Below, one piece after another: positions 37,301-45,316 of a DNA stretch of 64,000 nucleotides; the stretch's first letter is position 1, and every line of letters begins with the position of its first letter. A model generated the notes under the pieces. That model was not told where the DNA came from. It did no database searches and saw only the letters and a program-made list of their open reading frames with translations. The stretch is from positions 1-64,000 of the forward strand of contig JAFEBB010000017.1 of assembly GCA_018266075.1 (NCBI GenBank). Reading direction: 5' to 3'. The stretch comes from Deltaproteobacteria bacterium. GTDB taxonomy: Bacteria; Myxococcota; Myxococcia; Myxococcales; SZAS-1. Position numbers and translations under genes: made by a program.

Positions 37301-39569
37301 CGAGGTGGTTCGCGTACTCCTGGCGCACCTCGTCGATCACCGGGTGTTCGGTCGGCTCAGTCTGGAGGTTGAGATCGTCCGGGTTGAAGGACGTGTCCAG
37401 CATCTGCCCGCGCGGCCCGCGGATGTTGAGTTCCTTCACGCGGCTGCGGAAAAGGTCGAGCGCGTCGGTGTCGGTGCCGTTCTCGCGGAAGCGCTCGGCC
37501 CACGTGTGGAACGTCGCAGCGACGATCCGGGCGTTCGCGTCGGCTTCCTTCTCGCTCACGCCAGCCGCTTCGGCCTTCTCGCGGTATTCGTCGTAGACCG
37601 CGCGCTGCGGCGCCTCCATCTCCTCGGGCGGAACCGTCGCGCGAGCTCGCATGTCCTTCTGGAACTGCTCGTCAGCCGCGCGCGCCTGCCGCGGCGTCTG
37701 GGCTTCGGAGAACAGCCGGGCGTCCTGGAAGAGCGCGCCGGCGCCCTCCTTGTCCTTCGCAGCGAATCGCACGTAGGGCGCGGCCGGAACGGTAAGCTCG
37801 CCGCCGGTGCGGTTGGCCGTCTCCCACGCCTCGCCCTGGTCGCCGACGAGCGACTTGGCGATCTCCGCCGGGTCGACGTTCCGCTCCTGGGCCAGGCGCA
37901 CCACGGCCTCGCGGTCGATCAGGACGTGGCTCGAGCGCGGGTCGGACGCGATCTGGCTCACCAGGTCGTCCACGTCCTTGGCGGGCATCCCGGGGATCGA
38001 GGCGGACTTCCCCGCCGCGTCGTTGATGGCCTGCAGGCGGGCCGAGCTCTCAGCGGTCGCTGCGGTCTGCGCCTTCTGAGCGTCGATCGCCCGATCAATC
38101 TTTGCCTGCTTGCCGGCTTGGTAGCCCTCGCCGACAGCGTGCACGCCCGAGAGCAGGAGCATGTCGCGGGCGGAGTTGGTCGCCCCGGAGAACGCGTCGT
38201 CGATGATGCTGCCCGGGTCCAGGTTGAAGCGCTGGCCCGAGAACAGCTTCGCGCCTTCGCGGCCCGAGCCTGAGAGTCCGCCCTGCACCAAGCCCAGGGC
38301 CAGGGCCGAGAGCTCGTGCGCGCCGAAGCGGCCACCGTAGCGCAGCACCGCCTCGGGCACGCCGCGCTCGAGCAGGAGCTTCTCCACGGCTCCGAGCGCC
38401 TTTTCGCCGATCACCTTGCCCAGGCGGTTACCGAAGGGCCCCATGGCCGACATCGCAGTGGAGGTCAGCCCCGCGGTCATCTCGGAGGCCCAGTGCGCCA
38501 CCTGCGGATCGAGCGGGTTACCGTCCGCGTCGCGCATCTGGGAGAACTCGCGGTTGAGCTGACCAAGCAGCAGCGTGTCGTTCACCGCGAACGAACCGCC
38601 GAACTGGCCCACCGTCGCGCCCAGCGCAGCACCACCAGCCGCTCCACCGAGGGCGCCCGGTCCGGTCTCGGACGTGCCAATCGCGCCGGCAATGGCGCCG
38701 CCAAGCCGACCGATCTGCCCGCCCGCGAGCCGCCCAACCTCGTCGACAGCCATCCAGGGGAGCGCCTGGGCAAGGCCGGTCGCCGCGTGCCCGACGGCCG
38801 ATTCCTCGCCGTAGCCCACGCCGCTGTGCTCGTTCTCGATCTGCTTCGCGGTCGCCGCGCTCTCGGCACCCTGCCACCCGCGCGCCACCATGGCCTCGCG
38901 AGCGTCCGCGTCGAGCATCCAGGCCGCGTCCTTGAACGCCGCGAACGGAGCGCGCCACGCCCATTCCAGGTTGCTCAGGTTGCGCAGGTCGTCCTTGACC
39001 GCGCCGGCGCGGAGCCCGTGCCCCTCGATGGCCCACTGCGCGAGCGCAGGGTTCGAGCGCGCCACGTCGAGCCAGCCCTTCGCAGTCTCGTCCGCGTGGG
39101 CCTTGTAGAAGTCGAGGTTGCGCTCGATCACGTCGGCCGGCACGCCGTAGAGCTCGGCGTAGTGCAGCACGTCGCGGGTGCGCGCCGCATCTGGGCCTGC
39201 CAGCTCCGCGCGCATCGAGAGAATCGGGCCAGCGGAGGCAGTCGAGGGCGCGGTGCCGTCGACCTTCGCGATCGCCGCGTCGAGGGCGTCGCGAGGCGCC
39301 TGGGGCTGCGCCGGCTCTTCCTTCGCCAGGTCCTCGACGGGCGTGGCCGGCTGTTCGGGCTGCTCCTCGCCCGCCACCGTGGGCTCGCGGATGGGGATCG
39401 ACGTGTTGAGCGGGTCCACGTCCTTTTTGCGCAAGCCGGCGTCGGCGTCGCGCGGTTGGGCGCTCGGGTTGGCGAGCTCGTCGCCATCCTGCGGAGCGGG
39501 GACGGACGGCTGCTCGAGCGGCGTGGCCGGGCCGTCGACTGCGGCGATCGCTTGGTCAAGCGCGTCCAT
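31395..39569 (-). CDS. Giant internal virion/polyvalent protein with two GGDEF-like domains and a zincin
   Basis: A 2724-residue protein, the largest gene here. Approximate layout: N-terminal tags LDQAIAAVDG (4-13) and LDAAIAKVDG (about 95); helical region to 270; Gly-rich hydrophobic segments (280-330, 370-440); GGDEF-like domain 1 (770-890: YEDPVTGLRNQRA, VEGVKFRND, YRTGGDFAV); GGDEF-like domain 2 (975-1130: KTGLLTRAGF, AIDLNGLKRV, HDHGDEYLAQA); Gly/Pro linker; zincin with LAHETFHFLN (HExxH near 1398) and AWEKFLQEG downstream; long helical region; conserved C-terminal part of large phage polyvalent proteins (about 2050-2724) with a late membrane-like segment. Position after two internal virion genes suggests ejection into the cell, as T7 gp16. 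Domain 1 lacks the metal-binding Asp and the Glu of GGDEF; domain 2 keeps both positions. Confidence 0.8.
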   Translation of the reverse strand: MDALDQAIAAVDGPATPLEQPSVPAPQDGDELANPSAQPRDADAGLRKKDVDPLNTSIPIREPTVAGEEQPEQPATPVEDLAKEEPAQPQAPRDALDAAIAKVDGTAPSTASAGPILSMRAELAGPDAARTRDVLHYAELYGVPADVIERNLDFYKAHADETAKGWLDVARSNPALAQWAIEGHGLRAGAVKDDLRNLSNLEWAWRAPFAAFKDAAWMLDADAREAMVARGWQGAESAATAKQIENEHSGVGYGEESAVGHAATGLAQALPWMAVDEVGRLAGGQIGRLGGAIAGAIGTSETGPGALGGAAGGAALGATVGQFGGSFAVNDTLLLGQLNREFSQMRDADGNPLDPQVAHWASEMTAGLTSTAMSAMGPFGNRLGKVIGEKALGAVEKLLLERGVPEAVLRYGGRFGAHELSALALGLVQGGLSGSGREGAKLFSGQRFNLDPGSIIDDAFSGATNSARDMLLLSGVHAVGEGYQAGKQAKIDRAIDAQKAQTAATAESSARLQAINDAAGKSASIPGMPAKDVDDLVSQIASDPRSSHVLIDREAVVRLAQERNVDPAEIAKSLVGDQGEAWETANRTGGELTVPAAPYVRFAAKDKEGAGALFQDARLFSEAQTPRQARAADEQFQKDMRARATVPPEEMEAPQRAVYDEYREKAEAAGVSEKEADANARIVAATFHTWAERFRENGTDTDALDLFRSRVKELNIRGPRGQMLDTSFNPDDLNLQTEPTEHPVIDEVRQEYANHLEHPETEVAIRRYYEDPVTGLRNQRAADLEPKDPNKPAVLHFGVEGVKFRNDDLEKGGHNKADELLRAVAQAAHQIDPNVYRTGGDFAVPVKDASEGEAFLQLIRENLPEEAKGYGISGKTGVEGVDDKGKPITALTAARTEHDKFKVAAEGSPEERDEAGNITKPAVPATRASRGERPFGLPEGHGPGTTIPGERVKAQLGEHHQKAFDEATSTDAGREKVFQQIHVEQKTGLLTRAGFDALPKRKFRAAIDLNGLKRVQEELAKHIGKEDAHAFGDEMLERFGQLAEATGALDLDFAHDHGDEYLAQADDEDALKTFLGRLFDFSRETDVVAPDKARGGTWTYKSLIFGFGTGETAHENQAERALNKHKEDLKLAGLRGNEDQPERLFYTPPGDGTHAPDEGGDLVGSGNEPGAAARGHAEGRQDVRPSGSGEPGEEGPNPGAGSSVDEGGRSVGGADRPLDVAPGVTVHAKAFVPSESDMAAADGLVSRLKSPERRKQAAAFLDRVRAYLAGEHVGSVIGDLPRDLENRLAKFVVDPKDGYVDTEALRRQSRGGERGNPIPKPGTAEHARAQDQADEMRRNFAKDIFGDDYNGGRGTLGQPEVSLESRRGRGEINFTPPGTNERRTFNIRIFSGADTSTLAHETFHFLNQVMGDLAQRGDAPELLKNDYAGLIKFMGYDSHEQRVAETKELIDLGETKGKRRLTNDEQARETQLRAKEERATFAWEKFLQEGRTPSVELAGVFQRFANWLTRIYKTASLDEGFRKRFGEDLGMTDEVRQIFGRFVAAEDEVAKAAAAAKAQPFSPLFENATPEERKAYEDAESKKRALAWAEMVHRIATAQKEENNDFFRGEAERIRGEVNDKLDNDPIYRAIKFLKDGEMPGGHTPPELLDEHGEPYRLDRRSTVEGFAPNGKEFVKTIVEKHGNLFAKKGEHGMPPDMLASLLGFDSGEEMLRQIQAADSRKALVENQVKAQMTDLHAAPLLESPQALAEEAIAALHNPEAVRAALLERRRLAKMLAGDRAREIPPLSEETLRSTARAMVSTLTMSDLLAGREGAAGGYRRNERTASERMRRAFEAGKVDEALAENETRLLNMFLWREAKEQREHFQGVLRELQQSAADPWRQQLGKADVAAGGDHVYRDAHDALLQAIKLQPRDPALEPKGALEALVGATPPESLGFDPDALRALLAAPKSWNDLTPDDAQNVRDAVKSIRHAANTQNSIEAEGKRQSMDQFFADANKQLEGLPKATKERMDRAREEATLRKAATLPRRAFQWVDSNLMNIETLLDVLTGNKRDSVLHKLFIDGQLKSRDAKEALGREFLDGLQKHWEEVTPALKKRLNEVVDISELAASKKFQDLAEASGLEADGKVSLKYALMMALNMGNAGNKQRLLDGYGWNEDQVMRTLDRVLPKEGWDWVQGVWDSLESLWPKIARVHELETGVEPGKVPATEVVTRHGTYKGGYFPAKYDPRTNSRLALHQVEAAAANMLAPQTYGIASVAKGHTQERAARFEDAIDLDWNVVPGHVANVLHYIAYRPWVRDAAKVVASDKFASLVDRHLGKEYTKQFDPWLKAVANMQSNSVAANQTAAMRAVGWLRSRIAVARLGLNLPVALTHLSYPVALATTGEVRPDFMAEAVGRTMTDWSAKREWALANSPELRFREEQVGGLLRKSFDEMGSQGSPLQREVEHMAFAALEWGEKLTATPAWIARYNQELATHNDHATAVREADSMIRRWYISKSQADVPAIIRDKSMLGGLFMFYGYMNKMLNVQRRWARDVHVAFADSARSPLAKGGAAALFAGKVLALTLTQGVMSEYLGGKGREDEEGWGHWLFRKALVFQASLPPFIGEAVDALLLHKQISVRQSPGLATTQHVAQTIGGLVQGIQEHDKEKQAKAAWDALEQLGIFTPLTPLPTGKPVGTAKYLTGLATGQQHARGPGDVAGGVIYGDGRTSNPLTDAQSLTRH

Positions 39570-41770
39570 CAGGTCCCCATGTCCTTGGTGAGTTGAGCGG
39601 TCTCATCCAGTGCCTGCTGGTCCTCGTCGGGCAGCGGGCTGGCGGTCCTCGCCTTCGCCGGAGGCGCGGATTTCTTCTTGGGCTCGGGCGCGGTCTTCTC
39701 CGGCGGCCGCAGCGACGCGTGGAGCGACGGCATCCCCTGGGTGATCGAGCCCGTGAGCACGCGCTGCACGTCGGGGTGGTCGTACTTGAAGCGGTCGTTC
39801 TGGCCCTGCGGCGAGGGTGCGGCGGGCTTGGCCGGAGCGACGCCACCGCCACCGGCCTTGAGGTACTCGAGGTAATACGCGCTGGCCTGGTCGGGCGAGA
39901 TGTCCGCCCCACCCTTGCGCGCCTTGAGCGCCTGCACGAAGTCGTCTGGGACCTTGAGCGGCGTCAGCTTCCCGCCCTCGCCGCGGTACTTGCCCGCGGT
40001 TTCATACTGCACCAGCGGGATGTCGTTGCTGCCCCAGAGCATCCCGGGCACGGGCACGCTGCGCATCTGCGGCGCCAGCGCCTTCTCGTACTCCTCGGTG
40101 GTGGGCTCTTCGCCCTTGTGGCTTGCCTTGAAGTCGCGGCGGAAGCGCTCGGCCGAGTCCGACATGGAGCGGAACGCAGCGGCCGAGTCGTCGTCCATCT
40201 TCTCGGGCTGCTCCTTGTCCCAGATCTTCCCGTGCCCCAGCTCGAGGATCACGCGCTGCGCGGTGACGGGGACCTTGGTGTCCTTGTCGCCCTTCGCGGC
40301 CGCTGCCTGGATCTCGGCGTACTTCTTCGACGCTGCCTCGTAGCCTTCCTTGCCGAGGGGTGCCGCGAAGCCGCGCGCGAACTCGTCGAAACTCATCCCG
40401 CCCTGCTTCGGGTCGTACTTCTCCGAGTGCGCCGCCATGTCCGCGAGCAGCTTGCCGGTGGCAATGTCCGCGGACGTGACCTCGTTGGACTTGCGGCCGC
40501 CGCGGGGCTGCTGCGACGCGCGCCAGCTCGCGTCCATCTGCTCGAGCCGATGCCAACCCTCGGGGTCGTTGGCCTGCATCCACGCCTTGGTCTGCGGCTG
40601 CACGTCGGACAGCGAGTGATTCGGAATCCAATCCGACATCGCCGTGCTGAATGCATTGGAGACCTTGCCGCGGTCTTCCTCGGCTGCCAGGCGGTAGTGC
40701 TTCTGAAACGCCTCTTCGGCCTGGGGCGTGCGCTGCTCCGTCGGGAGGGCCTCGAACTTGGTCACGGCCTGCGGAAGGTCGTGGAGCCCTCCGTCCTTGA
40801 CGGTCCCGGTCACCAGGTCGTGCCCGAGCTGCTCGGCCTCCACCTGCCCCGTCAGCGTCGTCACCACGTGGCCGAACGCGTCGGCCTTCGTGCCCAGGTC
40901 CGCACGGCGGGCGGCGTAGAACATCGCTGCGCCCTTGGCGTCCTTGGCGTCGATGAAGTGCTGCAGGACGTTCGCGGTCGCCTGCTCCTTGTACGCGGCC
41001 GACTGCTCCACGCCCTTCGGCCCATCCTCGATGGCCTTGATCGCGGTCTCTCCCGCAGCCGTCGTGCGGTCCAGCGAACCCACGATGTCGTCGTAGGTCG
41101 CGCCCGGCGCGGTGATGTCCCGGCCGAGCGTCTGCAGGCCGATGGCCATGGTGGCCTGTTTGGAGTCCTCGCCCGCGGCCTGGATCTGCTGCCCGCGGTG
41201 ACGCAGCACCACCTGCCGCGTGTCCTCCAGGTGGCCCATCGCCATCTTGCGAAACAGGGCCTTGGCGTCGTCGTTCGGGAGGTCCTGCTCGATCTCGTCC
41301 GCGCGGCCGGAGAGCCACTGCATCGTCGGGTGCGCGTAGCGCGAAGCATCCATCCCGCGCTCGTTCAGGAGCCCCTTCTGGCTGAGCCCCGACGTGCCGT
41401 CGAAAGCCGCGTCCGCGGCCTTCTGCGTGGGCGCGTAGGAAGCGCTGGGCGCGGTCCCGTCAGGGCCCGCCGTGGCCTGCGCAGGATCGGAGCTCGTGGG
41501 CGCAGTGGCATCGCCGCCCGCGGTGTCCGGACCGTAGAGCGCGCTGGTGGTGTCGTGCTTGAGCTGCGTGATCGCGTTCGCGGCGGTGATCGCGTCCGCG
41601 CGCTTCTTGGCCCGCATCACCTGCGTCACACCGGAGTCGATGCCCTGGCCCGCCCGCTCGATGCCCTCGCCGAGCGCCTCGAGCCCAGCCGCGTCGGAGA
41701 CGGGCTGCACGCGCACGCCCGGCATGTCGCCGGGGGCCACCTGGTTCTGTCCGAAGTCGGGGGCTCGCAT
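39569..41770 (-). CDS. Internal virion (ejection) protein, T7 gp15-like position
   Basis: A 733-residue, mostly helical protein with Pro/Ala-rich tails. It begins MRAPDFGQNQVAPGDMPGVR and QPVSDAAGLEALGEGIERAG, an opening I associate with internal core proteins of podovirus-type phages. No catalytic motif was found. It overlaps the giant gene by TGATG, and the upstream gene ends four bp before it. Order (small 183-residue protein, this, giant protein) mirrors T7 genes 14, 15 and 16, whose products leave the capsid and form a trans-envelope channel. Confidence 0.7.
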   Translation of the reverse strand: MRAPDFGQNQVAPGDMPGVRVQPVSDAAGLEALGEGIERAGQGIDSGVTQVMRAKKRADAITAANAITQLKHDTTSALYGPDTAGGDATAPTSSDPAQATAGPDGTAPSASYAPTQKAADAAFDGTSGLSQKGLLNERGMDASRYAHPTMQWLSGRADEIEQDLPNDDAKALFRKMAMGHLEDTRQVVLRHRGQQIQAAGEDSKQATMAIGLQTLGRDITAPGATYDDIVGSLDRTTAAGETAIKAIEDGPKGVEQSAAYKEQATANVLQHFIDAKDAKGAAMFYAARRADLGTKADAFGHVVTTLTGQVEAEQLGHDLVTGTVKDGGLHDLPQAVTKFEALPTEQRTPQAEEAFQKHYRLAAEEDRGKVSNAFSTAMSDWIPNHSLSDVQPQTKAWMQANDPEGWHRLEQMDASWRASQQPRGGRKSNEVTSADIATGKLLADMAAHSEKYDPKQGGMSFDEFARGFAAPLGKEGYEAASKKYAEIQAAAAKGDKDTKVPVTAQRVILELGHGKIWDKEQPEKMDDDSAAAFRSMSDSAERFRRDFKASHKGEEPTTEEYEKALAPQMRSVPVPGMLWGSNDIPLVQYETAGKYRGEGGKLTPLKVPDDFVQALKARKGGADISPDQASAYYLEYLKAGGGGVAPAKPAAPSPQGQNDRFKYDHPDVQRVLTGSITQGMPSLHASLRPPEKTAPEPKKKSAPPAKARTASPLPDEDQQALDETAQLTKDMGT

Positions 41771-41773
41771 GGG

Positions 41774-42325
41774 TCACTCGTCGAAGGCTGCGTCACCAGC
41801 CGATTGGCTGTCTGAGACATCCGGAGCGAAGAGGCTGCCCGCCCTGGCGATGTGGCCGAAGCCAGAGGCCGCCTCCCCCACGCCGCCGAGGATGCTTCCC
41901 ACTTCGGCTTGGCCGGACTCGCTCTCGTCGGCCGCGGCCTGAGCGCCGTACTGGTTCGCCATCACCTCGTGGCCCCACGCCTCCTGCATGGCGTTGTGCT
42001 GGGCCATGGTCACGTCCTGTTCGCTCACCGCGCGGGTGGCGGCCTGGAGCGCGGCCGGAGAGCCGCTGTTCACGTCGACGCCCGAAGCCCCGAACGCCGC
42101 ACGCTGGGTGCCGATCGTCTGGCTCGCGCGCATCCGGAGTTGGCCGGTCTGCCACGCGCCACGCTGGAGCGCGTTGCCCGCCTGGAGCTTGGCGAGCTGC
42201 TGGTTCTGAAGGTCAGCCTGCTTCTTCGCGGCGATGGCGTTCTGCTCGCCGATGCCCTTCACGACGCCGCCGAGGAGGGACGAGCCCAGGCCAACGGCGG
42301 CCGATGCGGTCAACGGGTCGCCCAT
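41774..42325 (-). CDS. Internal virion protein, T7 gp14-like
   Basis: A 183-residue protein. A Gly-rich hydrophobic start (AVGLGSSLLGGVVKGIGEQN) is followed by a long helix (AIAAKKQADLQNQQLAKLQA) and the segment RMRASQTIGTQRAAFGASGV then DVNSGSPAALQAATRA, a recurrent pattern in podophage internal virion proteins. The C-terminus is another Gly-rich stretch. Expected to insert into the outer envelope during DNA ejection. ATG 42325, two bp after the preceding stop. Confidence 0.75.
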   Translation of the reverse strand: MGDPLTASAAVGLGSSLLGGVVKGIGEQNAIAAKKQADLQNQQLAKLQAGNALQRGAWQTGQLRMRASQTIGTQRAAFGASGVDVNSGSPAALQAATRAVSEQDVTMAQHNAMQEAWGHEVMANQYGAQAAADESESGQAEVGSILGGVGEAASGFGHIARAGSLFAPDVSDSQSAGDAAFDE

Positions 42326-42327
42326 GG

Positions 42328-42786
42328 TCAGGCCCTCCAGACGACGGGGTGGAAGAGCTCACCGGACGCGCCCCAGGGCACGGCCGGACAGACCAAGCCG
42401 CCCAAGCGCTCCGCCCACCGGAGTGCGGCGTCGTAGCGGGCGTCGACGTGGGCCAGGAGCACGGGATAGGCGCGGAGCAAGCCAGTCACGACGCGCAGGC
42501 TCTCGCGCCAGAAGGCGCCCTTGTGGCGCGGGACGGCGTTGGTGGTGAGCAACCAGACAAGGTCGTACTCGCGCGGTCCGAGCGCGGTGGCGGCCGGACC
42601 GGGCGCGACGCCGCCGAGCGCCAGGAGCTCGCCGCCGGCCTCCACGGCGAAGGAAAGCTCCGAGAGGCGCAGCGAATCCTCCACTGCGGCCAGCAACTCG
42701 CGCCCCTGCACGCGCACCTCGGCCGCATCCTCGGGGCGCATGGCCGAAGCGAGGGAGAACGCGTCTCCAGCGCGCGGTGCGCGCAC
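42328..42786 (-). CDS. DUF2833/GNAT-like phage protein (T7 gp13-like)
   Basis: About 152 residues from GTG 42786. It reads RAGDAFSLASAMRPEDAAEV, LRLSELSFAVEAGGELLALG, then LTTNAVPRHKGAFWRESLRV and HVDARYDAALRWAERLGGLV, with a C-terminal GELFHPVVW. This GNAT-like pattern is typical of the small phage proteins grouped with T7 gp13 (DUF2833), found between tail and internal virion genes and needed for assembly in T7. The GTG start leaves seven bp after the nozzle gene; upstream in-frame codons overlap that gene and are not conserved. Confidence 0.75.
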   Translation of the reverse strand: MRAPRAGDAFSLASAMRPEDAAEVRVQGRELLAAVEDSLRLSELSFAVEAGGELLALGGVAPGPAATALGPREYDLVWLLTTNAVPRHKGAFWRESLRVVTGLLRAYPVLLAHVDARYDAALRWAERLGGLVCPAVPWGASGELFHPVVWRA

Positions 42787-42793
42787 GACGGCC

Positions 42794-45316
42794 TCACATC
42801 GAGCCAATGTCCACCTCGCGGGTGACGGCTCGCACCGTGAGCGGGAGCGGCAGGACCTGGCGCCAGCACACGCGCCCGGCCTTGGTGAACTTCGAGGAGA
42901 TGGTGGCGCGCGCGAGGTCGTCGTCCGAGGTTCCCGCCGAAGCAACGGGAGGGCTCACCGGGTCGAGGTGGCTGAAGTCCGCGCCCGCCCAGAACTGGCC
43001 GTTGCTCTTCACCTCGAGCGAGACCCGGCTCACGTTCTTCTGCTTTTCGCGCGCCACCGCGAGGTCGAGCGCCTCGCCCTCGGGCGAGTAGCCCAAGCCG
43101 ATGTAGACCAGGCTCGCCGTCTCGGTGGTGCCGGTGCCGGTGATCACACCCACGTCACCGTTCGACGCGACGGTCGTGGGCCCGTAGATGATGCCGTCGA
43201 CGATCACGTAGACGTTGCGATTGGCCAGGTAGTTGATGCCGTGGAACGTGAAGATCCCCGTTGGTCCCGAGGTGAACGGGCCCGAGCTCTTGATCCACGC
43301 GTCGAGGCAGATCGGTGTCCCGGTTCCCACCTCGCCTACTGCCACGGCCGCGCCAGCCTCCGTCTCGCCGATGCCGTCACCGATGTCGAACTCGAGGCCG
43401 CCGCCGGACTCGCCCGCGGTCTCCGTCGCCTCGTCGTCCAACTCGAGGCGTGAGCCCAGGCGCACAATCCAAGCCGGGCCGCCGCCCTCGTCCGCGAGCG
43501 CCACGTAGACCGCGTCGTAGCCGTCCTCGGGAATGGTGCAGACGCTGATGGCCTGCTGCGGGACGTTGTTTGCGTCGAGGCAGAGCTCGTGCGCCGCCCA
43601 AGCCCACATCTGTTCGTCGGGGCAGTAGACGCCGCTGAGGAGCACGCCGTCCTCGCGCACGGCCCAGACCTGCGCCCACGGGTCGTCCGCGTAGCACCAC
43701 TCGATGATCTGGTGACCGAGGAAGAAGTGCTCCGCCGCGAAGCTCACGTCTTCGGCGGGGTAAGTGCCGCGCGAGAAGTCGAACTCGATGGCGCGGGCGG
43801 CCGTGCCCTTGTCGCGCACGAAGAGCAGCTTATTGCCCACGATGGTCGGGGCAGCCCACGCCGAGCCGATGTCAGACTGCACGTGAGCGTCGATGCTCGA
43901 GGGCGTGAGCGGTCCACCGGACCCACTGGCGGTCCACACCTGGCCGTCCGTGCCGAGGAAGAGCTTGTCCTTGCCAAGCGCCCACCGCGCGAGCTCGCGG
44001 CGCCGAGCGGCCAAAGTGAAGAGCACCGAGTCTGCGTCGGTCGGGAGGAGCGGCTGATCAAAGTTGAAGTAATCGCCAACCGCGCTCGTGAAGACCTCGG
44101 CCGGGCGCTCTTCGGTGCCGAAGAACGTGAGACGGTCCTCGAAGAACGCGACGGAGATCGGCTGCTCGGTTCGCAGGAGGTTCCCGCTGCCGTCGTACAC
44201 GTTGAAGGGGTTGGTGCCCTTCGGCGGCTGCTCCGCGTAGTCGGGCGCGGCGCCATGGTCGATAAAGGTGGCCTGATTCGAGTCGCCCACCCAGCCGAAG
44301 ATCCCGTTACGCCCGCGATACACGCGGAACGTGACGAAGTTGGGGTTGGTGGGCAGGTACTGCGCCGGCACCGTCCCCGAGTACATCGTGATCGCCACGT
44401 TGCGGACCGTGGAGAGAGCCAGCGTGGCCGCGGTGGTGATCGACTGGTCGATCGACTGCCACTGGGTGGGGCTCGTGTTCGGGTAGTTGCCGTTGTTCGA
44501 GCCGACCAGCGAGACGTAGTAAACGCCCAGGTACTTGGCGAGCCAGTTCTTGGAATAGACGGCGACCGGGTCGAAGTCGGCGGCGCCAGTTAGGTAGAAG
44601 CCGCCACCCGTGCCGACCAACACGCCGAGGCTCTCGCTAACCTGCCCGGTCTCATTCTTGGTGATGGCCGTGACCATCCACTGCCACGCCTCGGGGATGG
44701 TCCCGTCCGTGGGCGTGCCTGTGTTGGTGGCGACCACGTCCAGAGAGGTTGCGTCGAGGTCGAGCACCGGCGAGATCGCGGCTGCGGTCTTGCTGAAGTC
44801 CATCGCCGAGAGCGACCACCGGCCGGCGTCCTGGCGCTCGAGGATCAGCGGGTCGTAACCAGCGCACGCCAGGAACAGGATGTCCCCGCTCTGCACGTAG
44901 CGGATCTTGTAGAGGTCCGCGGCGTGGTACGGCGAGGAGCCGTAGAGCGAGTTGTAGTAGGTGTTGAAGACGCGCTGGCCCTCAACCCACACCGAGAAAT
45001 ACTGCTCGCCGAACTCGAGCACGGCGTTCTGCTTGCCGTCCGTGTCCGAGAAGTAGAACGGGATGAGCCGCGGCCGCAGGCCCTGGATGACCTCCACCGC
45101 GCCCTGATTTGGAGGTGCGATGTTGATCTGGTTCGAGTTCGCTAGCCCCACGAACCGCGAGCCCGGCCGGCTGAGCCAGTCGCCGTGCTTGGTGATGATC
45201 GCGTCGCGGCACACGCGCAGACCGCGGCCGTAGCGCGGGCTCTCGGTGCGTCCGTAGAAGCTGGGCGCGAGCTCACCAGCGGCGAAGCTGGATTGGCGGA
45301 AGGGCTTGGCAGCCAT
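42794..45316 (-). CDS. Tail tubular protein B-like nozzle protein
   Basis: An 840-residue, beta-rich protein. The start KPFRQSSFAAGELAPSFYGR followed by YGRGLRVCRDAIITKHGDWL and SRPGSRFVG is the hallmark of podophage tail nozzle proteins (T7 gp12 type). Further diagnostic blocks: IPFYFSDTDGKQNAVLEFGE and PISVAFFEDRLTFFGTEERP. It forms the distal tail tube. ATG 45316 overlaps the adaptor gene stop (TGATG). Confidence 0.88.
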   Translation of the reverse strand: MAAKPFRQSSFAAGELAPSFYGRTESPRYGRGLRVCRDAIITKHGDWLSRPGSRFVGLANSNQINIAPPNQGAVEVIQGLRPRLIPFYFSDTDGKQNAVLEFGEQYFSVWVEGQRVFNTYYNSLYGSSPYHAADLYKIRYVQSGDILFLACAGYDPLILERQDAGRWSLSAMDFSKTAAAISPVLDLDATSLDVVATNTGTPTDGTIPEAWQWMVTAITKNETGQVSESLGVLVGTGGGFYLTGAADFDPVAVYSKNWLAKYLGVYYVSLVGSNNGNYPNTSPTQWQSIDQSITTAATLALSTVRNVAITMYSGTVPAQYLPTNPNFVTFRVYRGRNGIFGWVGDSNQATFIDHGAAPDYAEQPPKGTNPFNVYDGSGNLLRTEQPISVAFFEDRLTFFGTEERPAEVFTSAVGDYFNFDQPLLPTDADSVLFTLAARRRELARWALGKDKLFLGTDGQVWTASGSGGPLTPSSIDAHVQSDIGSAWAAPTIVGNKLLFVRDKGTAARAIEFDFSRGTYPAEDVSFAAEHFFLGHQIIEWCYADDPWAQVWAVREDGVLLSGVYCPDEQMWAWAAHELCLDANNVPQQAISVCTIPEDGYDAVYVALADEGGGPAWIVRLGSRLELDDEATETAGESGGGLEFDIGDGIGETEAGAAVAVGEVGTGTPICLDAWIKSSGPFTSGPTGIFTFHGINYLANRNVYVIVDGIIYGPTTVASNGDVGVITGTGTTETASLVYIGLGYSPEGEALDLAVAREKQKNVSRVSLEVKSNGQFWAGADFSHLDPVSPPVASAGTSDDDLARATISSKFTKAGRVCWRQVLPLPLTVRAVTREVDIGSM

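Noticed and set aside
36624-38273. Several 400-550-codon plus-strand frames inside the giant gene
   Set aside because: Shadows of the minus-strand giant protein, whose GGDEF-like and zincin motifs are clear.
31395-39569. N4-like virion RNA polymerase
   Set aside because: The size and position fit, but I see no T7/N4 polymerase motifs; the GGDEF-like and HExxH motifs explain it better.
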